Positions 15,115 to 24,140 of a DNA stretch of 64,000 nucleotides are shown here, piece by piece. Position numbers and translations under genes: made by a program. The stretch's first letter is position 1. Each line of letters begins with the position of its first letter. Origin of the DNA: Paenibacillus oralis (GTDB lineage Bacteria; Bacillota; Bacilli; Paenibacillales; Paenibacillaceae); NCBI RefSeq assembly GCF_003863965.1, contig NZ_RRCN01000001.1:3058304-3122303 (forward strand), in the 5' to 3' direction. Under the pieces are notes generated by a model. The model did not search any database and was not told the DNA's origin. It saw nothing but the letters and a program-made list of their open reading frames with translations.

Positions 15115-17244
15115 ATGAAAACGTTGGTATTGGCGGAAAAACCGTCGGTCGCGCGGGAAATCGCCCGGGTGATCGGCAGCCGCGATAAGCATAAGAGCCA
15201 TTTTGAAGGACCGAAGTACGTGGTTACCTGGGCGCTGGGCCATTTGGTGGGCTTGGCCGAACCCGAGGATTACGACGGGAAATTCGGGACCTGGTCCTTG
15301 GAGGATTTGCCGATCCTGCCGGGAAAAATGAAGCTGAAGGTGCTGCGGGAAAGCAGCCACCAGTTTAAGGCGGTGCAGCAGCTCATGCGCCGTCAGGATG
15401 TCGGCGAGCTGGTTGTGGCGACCGACGCGGCCCGGGAAGGCGAACTGCTGGCCCGCTGGATTATGGACATGGTGAAATGGAACAAGCCGTTTAAGCGGTT
15501 GTGGATCTCCTCGCAGACGGATAAGGCGATCAAGGAAGGATTTGCTTCGCTGAAACCGGGCAGCGAATACGAGCGGTTGTACCAATCGGCGCGCTGCCGG
15601 GCCGAGGCCGACTGGATGGTGGGGCTGAACGTGACGCGGGCCCTGACCTGCAAATTCGGCGCCCCGCTGTCCGCCGGACGCGTGCAAACGCCGACGCTTG
15701 GGATGATCATGCAGCGGGAAAACGAAATTATGCATTTCCGCTCTGAGGAGTACAGCGTCCTGCACGCCGATTTCGGCAAGTTTGAAGCGGTGTGGCGGGG
15801 GGCAGGCGGAGATTCGCGCATTTTTGCTCCGGATCAGTTGGCCAGCCTCAAAAGCAGGCTCGAAGGAAAGACCGGCAAAATCGTCAAGCTTGTGAAAAAC
15901 GAAAAAACGGTGCCGCATCCGCTCGCATACGACTTAACCGAATTGCAACGGGACGCCAACCGTCTGCTCGGCTTCTCGGCCAAGCAGACGTCGAACGTGC
16001 TGCAGCGGCTGTACGAGCAGCACAAGCTGGTTACGTATCCGCGGACCGATTCGCGGTATTTGACCGCGGATATGGCGGATACGCTGAAGGAGCGGCTGAC
16101 CAGCGTCGCTGTTGGGCCTTACGCGCCGCTGGCACGGCCGTTGTTGCGGAAATCACTGCCGCTCAGCAAGCGCATCGTCGACGATAGCAAGGTAACGGAT
16201 CACCACGCCATTATCCCGACCGAGCAGACCGTGCTGTTGAACGCGTTAAGCACGGAGGAGCGGAAGCTGTATGATTTGATCGTGCGGCGATTTATCAGCT
16301 TGTTTTATCCGCCGGCCCGTTTCGACCAGGTCAGCGTTACGGTGGAAGCAGGCGGGGAGACGCTTCACGCGAAGGGAACGACGATCAAAGACAGTGGCTG
16401 GCGTGCGGTGTATGACGGTGAAGCGGTGGACGAGGACGAGGATGACCGCGAAGAGGACGGTAGCAGCGCGCTGCCGGAACTGAGCCAGGGCGAGACGGTA
16501 ACGGTGACCCGCTGTAGGGTAACGCCCGGCCGGACCCAGCCGCCGAAGCGTTACACCGAAGCGGCCCTGCTGACCCAAATGGAGAAGCACGGCCTGGGAA
16601 CGCCGGCGACGCGGGCAGATATCATCGAAAAGCTGGTCAACTCCGACACGATCGAGCGGCAGGGCAATTTCCTGCACCCGACCGGCAAAGGCAAGCAACT
16701 GATCGAGTTGGCTCCTTCGGATCTGCGCACGCCGGAATTAACCGCTCGCTGGGAGGCGGAGCTGGAACGCATCGCCCGCGGCAAAGGCAAGCCGGAACCG
16801 TTCCTGCAAGGAATTCGCGAGATGGCCGTGGGGCTGGTGCAAGGGGTGAAAAACAGCGACGCGACCTACAAGCTGCATAATGTCTCGAACAGTCATTGTC
16901 CCGATTGCGGAACGAGGCTGCTGGAGAAGAAAACCAAGCGCGGCTTGCTGCTCGTATGTCCGGCCGAGGATTGCGGCTACCGCCGGTCCGGGGAGAAGCG
17001 GCTTTCCAACCGCCGTTGTCCGCAGTGCCACAAGAAAATGGAGCTGAAGGAAGGCAAAGCCGGAATGTACGTGCAGTGCCTGTCTTGCGGAATTACCGAG
17101 GTGCTCGGCAAAGACAAGGACAACAGGCATGTGAACAAACGCGAACAGCAGAAGCTCGTCAAGCAATACTCCAAACCGGAATCGATCGGCTCCAATTTGG
17201 GCGATTTGCTGAAAGCGGCGATGGAGAAAAAGAACAATTCGTAA
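15115..17244 (+). CDS. topB: DNA topoisomerase III
   Basis: A 709-residue type IA topoisomerase that relaxes negative supercoils and decatenates single-strand-linked DNA. The N-terminal TOPRIM domain (KTLVLAEKPSVAREIARVIG; Glu of VLAEKPS, and ATDAAREGEL with the metal-binding acids) is followed by the active-site Tyr308 in VTYPRTDSRYL and by PTPATRADII-like GTPATRADIIEKLV. A C-terminal zinc ribbon region (from about residue 590) has CPDCG, CPAEDCGY, CPQCHKK and CLSCG clusters. Length fits TopB (about 700-730). ATG at 15115 is the conserved start; GGAG lies 16 bases upstream, farther than usual. It is monocistronic and divergent from the J-protein gene. Confidence 0.97.
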   Translation: MKTLVLAEKPSVAREIARVIGSRDKHKSHFEGPKYVVTWALGHLVGLAEPEDYDGKFGTWSLEDLPILPGKMKLKVLRESSHQFKAVQQLMRRQDVGELVVATDAAREGELLARWIMDMVKWNKPFKRLWISSQTDKAIKEGFASLKPGSEYERLYQSARCRAEADWMVGLNVTRALTCKFGAPLSAGRVQTPTLGMIMQRENEIMHFRSEEYSVLHADFGKFEAVWRGAGGDSRIFAPDQLASLKSRLEGKTGKIVKLVKNEKTVPHPLAYDLTELQRDANRLLGFSAKQTSNVLQRLYEQHKLVTYPRTDSRYLTADMADTLKERLTSVAVGPYAPLARPLLRKSLPLSKRIVDDSKVTDHHAIIPTEQTVLLNALSTEERKLYDLIVRRFISLFYPPARFDQVSVTVEAGGETLHAKGTTIKDSGWRAVYDGEAVDEDEDDREEDGSSALPELSQGETVTVTRCRVTPGRTQPPKRYTEAALLTQMEKHGLGTPATRADIIEKLVNSDTIERQGNFLHPTGKGKQLIELAPSDLRTPELTARWEAELERIARGKGKPEPFLQGIREMAVGLVQGVKNSDATYKLHNVSNSHCPDCGTRLLEKKTKRGLLLVCPAEDCGYRRSGEKRLSNRRCPQCHKKMELKEGKAGMYVQCLSCGITEVLGKDKDNRHVNKREQQKLVKQYSKPESIGSNLGDLLKAAMEKKNNS

Positions 17245-17371
17245 ACCTTTTGCCGGCCGAGGAGGCGCAGGGGGTTCACGCAGCGTAGATTCATAGGGGA
17301 GCGCCCCAACCTAAGGATTGCCGCATAAAACAGCCGCCTTTACGGGACGCTACGTACTGGAGGTGATGAGG

Positions 17372-17509
17372 ATGCCGCATCATAAAGCGCGGGATATTGA
17401 AAACCGGCAGAACAAATCGAGCATTTTGGAGAAGACCGTCTCCGCCAAGCCGAAAAAACAGGCGGACTATCCCCCTAATCTGAACGAAATTGCAAAAAAC
17501 GAAACTTGA
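17372..17509 (+). CDS. Small charged protein, 45 residues, unknown
   Basis: The frame starts at ATG 17372, eight bases after GGAGG, and encodes MPHHKARDIENRQNKSSILE and 25 more residues rich in Lys, Asn and Pro. An alternative in-frame ATG at 17366 is too close to the ribosome binding site. It ends just before a clear terminator, which supports it as a real gene, possibly a small acid-soluble or spore-related peptide. I recognise no family. Confidence 0.5.
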   Translation: MPHHKARDIENRQNKSSILEKTVSAKPKKQADYPPNLNEIAKNET

Positions 17510-17521
17510 TTGAAACGATGG

Positions 17522-17548
17522 TGGCTCCCTTGGCGGGGAGCTTTTTTT
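17522..17548 (+). terminator. Intrinsic terminator
   Basis: GCTCCC pairs with GGGGAGC across TTGGC and is followed by seven Ts. Confidence 0.85.
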
Positions 17549-17650
17549 AAATTATAGAATTTATAACACAACTTTCACAGAACTTAAATCGGCTTAATCG
17601 CTGATGGTGTACGGACGGAGGACGAATAAAATCTTAGCCTTTGGGACCAT

Positions 17651-17833
17651 TAATTGCAAAACCTACAACTAACCTTGCGTCTATTTGCCCAATCATTCTT
17701 TTAATTGCATTTTATACATTTATTTCCCCGTTTTTGGCCTCATTCTTCGAAAGATAGCGGAGTAATTGCAGGTTTTGCACTTAATCTAGCGCTGTGGCAG
17801 CTTTTTCGGGGAAGTAACTGCACTTTTTGCAAC
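17651..17833. repeat. Four-arm intergenic repeat, family D, copy 1
   Basis: Two forward arms starting ATTGCA at 17653 and 17704 (51 bp apart) are followed by two reverse arms ending TTTTGCA at 17779 and TTTTTGCA at 17831 (52 bp apart). Geometry and words (TGCAAAA / TTTTGCA) match the copy at 25154-25332. Together with the family E copy at 18050 it fills the 950-bp gap 17510-18463, where I see no gene. Confidence 0.6.
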
Positions 17834-18049
17834 TATTCCATTCAACAACGGACCAAAAAAAGGAGTAGGAAGCAGGTACGCTCAGGTGGGACGATCACTT
17901 TACCACAAAACTGTCGGATCTCTCCATGAAGTCGCCTCGAAAACCGGGAAAACTTTCTCCTTTGATCCAATATCAGCTTCGGATCTTGATAGCCGCTTCG
18001 CCCAGTTACAAAAACTAGGCTGCCTGAGCCTAAGAAACTCCAGCGAAAA

Positions 18050-18250
18050 ACATAAGGACAAAAAAGGTCGTTATTCCGGCGATATCCGTCTAGTTGGGAG
18101 AAATAGAGGAAATTTATGTCGCTATCTTCCCGAATCGTAAGGAAATGTCCGCGTTTTGGACCATTCACAGGAAAATAAGTACAATAAATTCCGCTAATGG
18201 CGATGAACACGCTGGCTCAGGATAATAAGAACATAAAATTCCGCTATTTT
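18050..18250. repeat. Four-arm intergenic repeat, family E, copy 2
   Basis: Arms of the type AAATAAG...CGNTATTT begin at 18050, 18101, 18173 and 18223: spacings 51, 72 and 50 bp, the same as copy 1 (50, 72, 51). The arm at 18101 shares the word AATTTATGTCG with the arm at 4454. Confidence 0.65.
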
Positions 18251-18463
18251 GAAGGCCGACGGTTCGTCGTTCCTGTAGGAAGCAAGGGATTACCATGAAA
18301 GGTCTTTAAGTTTCGAATAGTGCAACCATTTATTTTCGGATGACTTATGATAAGTTTATTGTGCCTACGAAAGAATATTATGTGTTTAAAATAGAGTCAC
18401 ATGATGCCGGAATGTAAAGACGGCCAATCTCTTTCTCCTATCTGTCAGCTTTGAGGGTGTACC

Positions 18464-18835
18464 TTGTCTAAAGTCGCTTTTGCTTATGCAAGCTATAAAG
18501 TTATAATGGACTTAAGACAAGTGCTAAGAATGCTCTCAAACGGCGGAGAAAAAAGGAAGGAGGCGGCGCATACGCGAACGGTTTTGCTCTTTTGGTTTTT
18601 GTTTATCAATGTTGTGGCCTACTTGGTGATGTCCGACGATAAAAAGCGCGCGAAGCAAAGGCGGGAACGGGTTCCCGAGAAAACTTTGTTCCTGCTGGCC
18701 GCGATCGGAGGGGCGCTTGGCGTGCTGCTGGCGATGAATACCAAGCGGCACAAGACGAAACATCTTAGCTTTCGGATTGGCGTTCCACTTCTGCTTCTAC
18801 TTAACGCCGTACTCTACGGATATTTTTTAATATAA
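18464..18835 (+). CDS. DUF1294 family membrane protein
   Basis: Up to 123 residues. The conserved DUF1294 pattern is clear from residue 42 on: FWFLFINVVAYLVMSDDKKR, RVPEKTLFLLAAIGGALG, LAMNTKRHKTKHLSF, with three hydrophobic helices. The family has no known function. The TTG at 18464 follows AGGGTG but adds about 40 N-terminal residues not usual in the family, so the real start may be further in; the ATGs at 18506 and 18530 have no ribosome binding site. The stop is 19 bp before the universal stress protein gene, so they could share a transcript. Confidence 0.75.
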   Translation: MSKVAFAYASYKVIMDLRQVLRMLSNGGEKRKEAAHTRTVLLFWFLFINVVAYLVMSDDKKRAKQRRERVPEKTLFLLAAIGGALGVLLAMNTKRHKTKHLSFRIGVPLLLLLNAVLYGYFLI

Positions 18836-18854
18836 CAAAAGAGAGGTGTGACGC

Positions 18855-19289
18855 ATGTTGTTTAACAAAATCGTTGCTGCGTATGACGGGTCGAAGGCGG
18901 CCAACAAAGCGCTGGACAAGGCGATCGAACTGGCCAAGCTGTCGCCGGATACGGAGCTTGTGGTGCTCCATGTTTACGATTTCCCGCGGTTTTACGTGGC
19001 CGAGGGGTATGCCCCGGTCCCGGCTGCGATGAATCAGGATTATTTTAATCTGGCGTCGAAAACGGCGGATGAGGCGGAAAAGCGGATCAAAGAAGCCGGG
19101 TTAAGCGCTAAGATGGAACTTGTGCAAGGCCCGGCGGCGGAGACGATTCTCGAATACGCGGGCAAAAACGGAGCCGATCTGATCGTCATCGGCAGCCGCG
19201 GGCTGGGCGGCATTCGCGAGTTTGTGCTCGGCAGCGTCAGCCATAACGTCGTTCAGCATGCGCAAATTCCGGTGATGGTGGTAAAATAA
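18855..19289 (+). CDS. Universal stress protein, UspA family
   Basis: A 144-residue single-domain Usp protein. It begins with the typical strand and DGS motif (NKIVAAYDGSKAANKALDKA) and ends with the ATP-binding signature GSRGLGGIREFVLGSVSH followed by IPVMVVK. Proteins with this signature bind ATP and act in stress survival, with varied partners. GAGAGGTG lies ahead of the ATG and a terminator follows the stop. Confidence 0.93.
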   Translation: MLFNKIVAAYDGSKAANKALDKAIELAKLSPDTELVVLHVYDFPRFYVAEGYAPVPAAMNQDYFNLASKTADEAEKRIKEAGLSAKMELVQGPAAETILEYAGKNGADLIVIGSRGLGGIREFVLGSVSHNVVQHAQIPVMVVK

Positions 19290-19310
19290 TCGGATAAACA
19301 GCAGGCAGGA

Positions 19311-19360
19311 AGGCTGTCCTTTAGGTCGATGATAGACCTGATGGACGGTCTTCTTTTTTT
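19311..19360 (+). terminator. Intrinsic terminator after usp
   Basis: AGGCTGTCC..GGTC pairs with GACC..GGACGGTCTT and a run of eight Ts follows. Confidence 0.8.
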
Positions 19361-19472
19361 TGCGCGGAGTTTTAATCAGAAGGGCGGGAGATCGGTGTCA
19401 GATAAGGTGACGCTTGTCCAATAGGCAGACAAAACAAGCTACCAAGAAAACGCTTTAATAAAATTAATTTCA

Positions 19473-19524
19473 AGTCTCTAAATTCATTTTCCGTAGGATC
19501 ATGTAGTTTTTTATAGTCTCTAAA
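19473..19524. promoter_or_regulatory. Paired direct repeats upstream of the glutamine transporter
   Basis: AGTCTCTAAA occurs at 19473-19482 and again at 19515-19524, exactly 42 bp (four helical turns) apart, in the 320-bp AT-rich gap ahead of glnQ. A weak promoter (TTGAAT, 17 bp, TTACAT) follows. The spacing suggests a protein binding to one DNA face, perhaps the response regulator encoded downstream; this is inference. Confidence 0.35.
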
Positions 19525-19610
19525 GTAAGGTTGAATTCAAATGTTACGATTACTTACATAGAACCCGCGTAGTGTCGTAAAAACGATCCGACAACAAAGG
19601 AGGGCTGCGA

Positions 19611-20339
19611 ATGATCCAGTTTCACGAGGTGGATAAACATTATGGGAGTTTCCATGTTCTGAAAGGGATTGATCTCCATGTTCAAGAGGGCGAAGTCGTA
19701 GTTGTCGTCGGCCCGTCCGGCTCCGGCAAAAGCACGATGCTGCGCTGCATCAACCGCCTGGAAACGATCACGAGCGGCGAACTGACGGTGAACGGCGTGC
19801 CGGTGAACGACCGCAAAACGGACATCAACAAGGTCCGGCGCGATATCGGCATGGTCTTCCAGCATTTCAACCTGTATCCGCACAAAAAAGTAATCGACAA
19901 CATTACGCTCGCTCCGATCAAGGTGCTGCGCAACTCGAAGGCCGAAGCCGAGCAAACGGCGATGTTTTACTTGGAAAAGGTTGGTATCACCGATAAGGCC
20001 TACGCCTATCCGTCCCAGCTGTCGGGCGGACAGCAGCAGCGGGTCGCCATCGCCCGGGGGCTGGCGATGAAGCCGAAAATCATGCTGTTCGACGAGCCGA
20101 CGTCGGCGCTCGATCCCGAGATGGTCGGGGAGGTGCTGGACGTGATGCGCACGCTGGCCCGCGAAGGGATGACGATGGTGGTGGTCACGCACGAAATGGG
20201 GTTCGCCCGGGAGGTCGCCGACCGGATTATTTTTATGGATCAGGGGCAAATCGTGGAGGAGGCCCAGCCTGAGCAGTTTTTTTCCAATCCGCGCGAAGAG
20301 CGGACGCGAACGTTTCTTAGTCGCTTGTTAAGTCATTAA
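19611..20339 (+). CDS. glnQ: Polar amino acid ABC transporter ATPase
   Basis: A 242-residue ATP-binding subunit. Walker [10 protein letters not shown] (about 34-42), signature [14 protein letters not shown] (about 139) and Walker [13 protein letters not shown] are all intact, with the GlnQ-type start [20 protein letters not shown]. It energises uptake of glutamine or glutamate through the two permeases encoded downstream. GGAGGG sits before the ATG. First gene of the operon glnQ-glnH-permease-permease. The glutamine assignment rests on family likeness and on the adjacent GlnK/GlnL-like regulators. Confidence 0.93.
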   Translation: MIQFHEVDKHYGSFHVLKGIDLHVQEGEVVVVVGPSGSGKSTMLRCINRLETITSGELTVNGVPVNDRKTDINKVRRDIGMVFQHFNLYPHKKVIDNITLAPIKVLRNSKAEAEQTAMFYLEKVGITDKAYAYPSQLSGGQQQRVAIARGLAMKPKIMLFDEPTSALDPEMVGEVLDVMRTLAREGMTMVVVTHEMGFAREVADRIIFMDQGQIVEEAQPEQFFSNPREERTRTFLSRLLSH

Positions 20340-20358
20340 AAACGAGGGGGTTTTTACC

Positions 20359-21231
20359 ATGGCAAAAAAGAAGAGATGGAAATTGGCCGGGATCGCGATC
20401 GTATGCGCTTTGTTCGTGCTTGCGGGCTGCGGCGGCAATAACGCGGGCGGAGGCAGCGCATCCACCGGAGCGGGAGGCAACGGCGGCGGGAATGCCGCGA
20501 CGGCGGAGGGCGGCTCCGGCGCGCTGGACAAAATCAAGGAGCGCGGAAAGCTTGTGGTCGGCGTGAAGTTCGATACGAAGCTGTTTGGCTTGAAGGACCC
20601 GGCCTCCGGCAATGTTGAGGGCTTCGACATCGACATGTCGAAGGCGATTGCCAAACATATCCTCGGCGATGAAAATGCGCTTGAGCTGAAGGAGGTTACC
20701 TCCAAGACGCGGATTCCGATGCTGAATAACGGCGAGATCGACATGATCGTCGCCACGATGACCATTACGGAGGAACGCAAAAAAGAGGTCGATTTCTCCG
20801 ATGTTTATTTTCAGGCCGGCCAATCACTGCTGGTGAAGAAAGGAAGCCCGATCAAAGGCATCGAGGACGTCACGGCCGACACGACCGTGCTGGGGACGAA
20901 AGGCTCCACCTCGGTAAAAAATATCCGCGACAAGGTGTCCGGTGTCAAAGTGCTGGAGTTTGACAACTATCAGGATGCGTTCAACGCGCTTAAAGCCGGC
21001 CAAGGCGACACGCTGACGACGGACGATTCCATTCTGTACGGCATGGCCGCCCAGGATTCCAATTTCGAGGTGGTCGGCGAGCCGTTCACCGATGAACCGT
21101 ACGGCATCGCGGTGCAGAAAGGCAACGCCGATATCGTGCAGGCCGTCAACGATACGCTGAAGGAGCTGCATGAGAGCGGGGAATACGACACGCTATACGA
21201 AAAATGGATCGGCAAAAAGCCGGCGCAATAA
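20359..21231 (+). CDS. glnH: Glutamine/glutamate-binding lipoprotein
   Basis: A 290-residue solute-binding protein. The signal peptide ends in the lipobox LAGC with Cys24, so it is lipid-anchored outside the cell. A Gly/Ser/Asn-rich linker follows (about 27-52), then the SBP_bac_3 fold: GKLVVGVKFDTKLFGLKD, EGFDIDMSKAIAKHI, and DMIVATMTITEERKKEVDFS, the latter typical of GlnH-type binding proteins. It captures the amino acid and delivers it to the permease pair. It starts 19 bp after glnQ with GAGGGGG upstream. Confidence 0.93.
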   Translation: MAKKKRWKLAGIAIVCALFVLAGCGGNNAGGGSASTGAGGNGGGNAATAEGGSGALDKIKERGKLVVGVKFDTKLFGLKDPASGNVEGFDIDMSKAIAKHILGDENALELKEVTSKTRIPMLNNGEIDMIVATMTITEERKKEVDFSDVYFQAGQSLLVKKGSPIKGIEDVTADTTVLGTKGSTSVKNIRDKVSGVKVLEFDNYQDAFNALKAGQGDTLTTDDSILYGMAAQDSNFEVVGEPFTDEPYGIAVQKGNADIVQAVNDTLKELHESGEYDTLYEKWIGKKPAQ

Positions 21232-21324
21232 TGCGGTATGCGGGGCGGGCCGCGGCTGTCAACGTTGGACTGGGGCGCTGTGAGTTGAGAGCGTATTTGC
21301 CGGTCAGGGGAAGGTGATTCGAGC

Positions 21325-21975
21325 ATGGACTTTTCAATTTTAACCGACTACTTCGGCACCTTTATGGAAGGATTTCGCGGGACGGTCGTTTCCAGCCTGC
21401 TTGCGCTCGTCGGAAGCTTTGCGCTGGGGACGCTCATCGCCGTATTCCGGATCGGGCCCATTCGCGGGCTGCGCTGGTTCGGTACGGGGTACGTCGAATT
21501 TATCCGCAATATTCCGCTGCTGCTTGTCGTATATATTTTTTATTACGGTCCGGCGGCGCTGGGGCTGCCGCTTGACGGTTTTACCGCCGGGACGATCGGG
21601 CTGGCGGTTTACACGTCGTCTTTCATCGCCGAGGCCATCCGCGCCGGCATTATGTCGATACCGCAAGGCCAGACGGAGGCGGCCCGTTCTTCGGGGCTCA
21701 GCTACGCGCAGACGATGGTCCACATCGTGCTGCCGCAGGCGATCCGGCTGGTTATCCCGCCGCTGGGCAACCAGTTCATCAACCTGATCAAAAACTCGTC
21801 CGTCCTGTCGATCGTCGCCGGTCTGGATCTGATGTATTTTGCCGATATCGTCAATACCGACACGTTCCAAACATTCGATACCTATGTTTTTGTCGCTTTG
21901 TTTTATTTGGCGCTCACCTTGCCGCTCAGCTACGGCGTACGGGTCTGGGAGCGCAAGCTGGCACGTAAATATTGA
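21325..21975 (+). CDS. Polar amino acid ABC transporter permease 1
   Basis: A 216-residue inner-membrane permease of the HisM/GlnP class with about five membrane helices. The cytoplasmic coupling loop EAARSSGLSYAQTMVHIVLPQAIR is the EAA motif that contacts the ATPase. It starts 93 bp after the binding protein gene and precedes a second permease of the same length, so the channel is a heterodimer. Confidence 0.92.
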   Translation: MDFSILTDYFGTFMEGFRGTVVSSLLALVGSFALGTLIAVFRIGPIRGLRWFGTGYVEFIRNIPLLLVVYIFYYGPAALGLPLDGFTAGTIGLAVYTSSFIAEAIRAGIMSIPQGQTEAARSSGLSYAQTMVHIVLPQAIRLVIPPLGNQFINLIKNSSVLSIVAGLDLMYFADIVNTDTFQTFDTYVFVALFYLALTLPLSYGVRVWERKLARKY

Positions 21976-22007
21976 GGGGGCTTTGCGTCTGAAAGGAGGT
22001 AATCCCG

Positions 22008-22658
22008 ATGGACTTTGCCGGGGCGTATTCCGCGGAGAATCTGCGATTTTTGCTGGAAGGGTTGTATTTTACGCTGCTGGTGGCAGTGGCTTCGATTGTG
22101 CTTAGCTTCCTGTTCGGCTGCATCGTCGGCGTTATTCGTTATACGCGGCTTCCGGTGCTGTCGCCGGTTTTGCTGGTCGCTGTGGAGCTGATCCGCAATT
22201 TGCCGCTGCTGTTGATCATCTTTTTTATGCGGTTTGCCCTGCCGGAGATCGGCATCAAGCTGGGGCTGGTGACCGCCACGATCACGGGGCTGACGATCTT
22301 TGAAGCGGCAATGATCGCGGAGATCGTGCGCGGGGGACTGGCCTCCATCGACAAAGGGCAAATCGAAGCGGCCCGCTCGTCGGGTTTAAGCTCGCTGCAG
22401 ACGCTATGGCATATCGTGCTGCCGCAGGGCTTGCGGCGGATGGTCCCGCCGCTCGTCAGCCAGTTCATTTCCTTACTGAAAGACACATCGCTTGCGGTCG
22501 TCATCTCCCTGCCGGAGCTGATGCACCACGCCGGCATTGTGATCGGACACAGCTACGCCTACACGATCCCGATCCTGCTGCTGGTCGCGCTGATTTATTT
22601 TACGGTCAACTTTTTGCTGTCTCTCGTTTCCAGGCGTTTGGAGGCCCGGCACGTTTAA
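22008..22658 (+). CDS. Polar amino acid ABC transporter permease 2
   Basis: Also 216 residues, with the EAA loop IEAARSSGLSSLQTLWHIVLPQ and about five helices. It is a diverged paralogue of the preceding permease, and the two should pair. AAGGAGG lies before the ATG. Gene order Q-H-M-P resembles the glnQHMP operon of B. subtilis. Confidence 0.92.
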   Translation: MDFAGAYSAENLRFLLEGLYFTLLVAVASIVLSFLFGCIVGVIRYTRLPVLSPVLLVAVELIRNLPLLLIIFFMRFALPEIGIKLGLVTATITGLTIFEAAMIAEIVRGGLASIDKGQIEAARSSGLSSLQTLWHIVLPQGLRRMVPPLVSQFISLLKDTSLAVVISLPELMHHAGIVIGHSYAYTIPILLLVALIYFTVNFLLSLVSRRLEARHV

Positions 22659-22760
22659 GCTTAACCCTGACACGGCGTGGCATGGAAGGTATAGGCGCCC
22701 AGCCCGAAATATGGTAGTATAATGGGCAATATCTACTTGCGGGAGCCGGGTGAGAGGGGC

Positions 22761-24056
22761 ATGGGGACAGCTCTTTTCAAATCGAAATATGTGCAGCTCG
22801 GCCTTGTTGCGGCCGGGACGGCTGTGGCCGGAGAGTTGAAGATCAACCCGTTTGACGGCGATATTTTCAGGATTGGGCTGGGCAGCAGTGCGTTTCTGCT
22901 GTTTTTGCTGCTGATGAGGAAGCTGCCTTACCTATTGGCCGGCGTCATCACCGGCGCCGTTGTGCTGGTGTTTCGGACGGGACTGGACCAGGTGATGGCA
23001 GGCGGGTTGACGGTGGCGGACAGCCTCAGCCGGCATTGTTCGGCGGGCGTCTATTACGTTGTGTTTGCCTGCGGGATGCAGTTCATCAGGGGGAGGGTGG
23101 ATCGTTTTTACCCGCTGATGCTGGGCGCGGTGACGGCGGTCATCGATCTGCTGTCCAATGAAGCGGAGCTGCTGACCCGGCTATTGGTCACGGGTACGGC
23201 CACGTTCAAGCTGAACGAATGGACGTTTCTGATGGCGATCGCCATGCTGCGGACGTATTTCGTTACCGGCATTTACAGCAGCATCGCGGTCAGCCGGATG
23301 CGGATCATTCAGAAGGAGCAAAACCGCCGGATCGAGCAGATGCTCAGTTTCAGTTCGGGGCTGTACGGGGAAGTTTTTTATCTGAAAAAATCAATCGGCA
23401 CACTGGAGGATCTCACCCTCGGCAGCTACGAGCTGTACCGGCGTTTGAGCGAGGAGGGGCGGCAGGAGAACCGGCAGCAGGTGCTGCGCATTACGCAGCA
23501 GATCCATGAGGTCAAAAAGGATTCGCAGCGGATTTTGGCCGGGCTGGTCAAGCTGACCGACCGCGAAGCGCCGGGGGATATGCCGCTGTCCGCGCTCGTT
23601 CATTTTACGTTGAAAAGCAATGGCAAATACGCCGACATGTTAGGCAAAACGATTTCTTTTTCGTACGATATCCGCACCGATTATGTGACCGCAAGCTATG
23701 TTCCGCTGCTGACGCTCATGAACAATTTGACCGCCAACGCGGTCGAGGCGATCGCCGGGAACGGGATGATCCATCTCGAGGTAGACGAGCGTGAGGACTA
23801 TACATTGGTTAGTGTAGCCGACAGCGGCGGCGGCGTGGCGGAACGCGACCGCGATTTGCTGTTCGAGCCGGGTTTTACAACCAAGTTTAACCAGGAAGGG
23901 GTGGCGGCCACGGGCATCGGGCTGTCCCATGTGCGCGACATTGTGAGCATGTTTGTGGGGGAGGTAGAGGTCGGAGTATCCCCGGCATTGGGGGGAGCGA
24001 TGTTCCAGGTCCGCATTCCCACGGAAAAGCTGCGTAAATCTATGCTTCCGAAGTAA
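22761..24056 (+). CDS. Sensor histidine kinase, GlnK (YcbA)-like
   Basis: A 431-residue kinase. The N-terminal half has about five hydrophobic segments (for example LGSSAFLLFLLLMRKLPYLL), a coiled region (MRIIQKEQNRRIEQMLSFSS) and a putative phospho-acceptor His in QQIHEVKKDSQRIL. The C-terminal HATPase domain shows the N box (NNLTANAVEAI), G1 (DSGGGV), F box (GFTTKF) and G2 (GIGLSHVRDIV). B. subtilis GlnK, with partner GlnL, senses glutamine and induces glutaminase and a transporter. I choose ATG 22761 after GAGAGGGGC; the ATG at 22722 overlaps a TATAAT-like -10 box (22718-22723) that probably drives this gene and the next. Naming is by similarity and context. Confidence 0.85.
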   Translation: MGTALFKSKYVQLGLVAAGTAVAGELKINPFDGDIFRIGLGSSAFLLFLLLMRKLPYLLAGVITGAVVLVFRTGLDQVMAGGLTVADSLSRHCSAGVYYVVFACGMQFIRGRVDRFYPLMLGAVTAVIDLLSNEAELLTRLLVTGTATFKLNEWTFLMAIAMLRTYFVTGIYSSIAVSRMRIIQKEQNRRIEQMLSFSSGLYGEVFYLKKSIGTLEDLTLGSYELYRRLSEEGRQENRQQVLRITQQIHEVKKDSQRILAGLVKLTDREAPGDMPLSALVHFTLKSNGKYADMLGKTISFSYDIRTDYVTASYVPLLTLMNNLTANAVEAIAGNGMIHLEVDEREDYTLVSVADSGGGVAERDRDLLFEPGFTTKFNQEGVAATGIGLSHVRDIVSMFVGEVEVGVSPALGGAMFQVRIPTEKLRKSMLPK

Positions 24057-24140
24057 GTTTTGTTCGATGCAATTTTTTTTGCTGAGGGCGCTCACAGAAC
24101 ATTGCAGTAGTGCTCACAAAACTTTGGGGAGGGGTCAAGC

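Noticed and set aside
14848..15918. 356-codon frame antisense to topB and its upstream region
   Set aside because: Mirrors the topB frame; no ribosome binding site or domain.
17842..18210. 122-codon minus-strand frame
   Set aside because: It lies mostly across repeat family E and reads the repeat arms; no start signal.
22722..22760. ATG 22722 as start of the histidine kinase
   Set aside because: This ATG overlaps a TATAAT-like -10 box and lacks a ribosome binding site; ATG 22761 has one.
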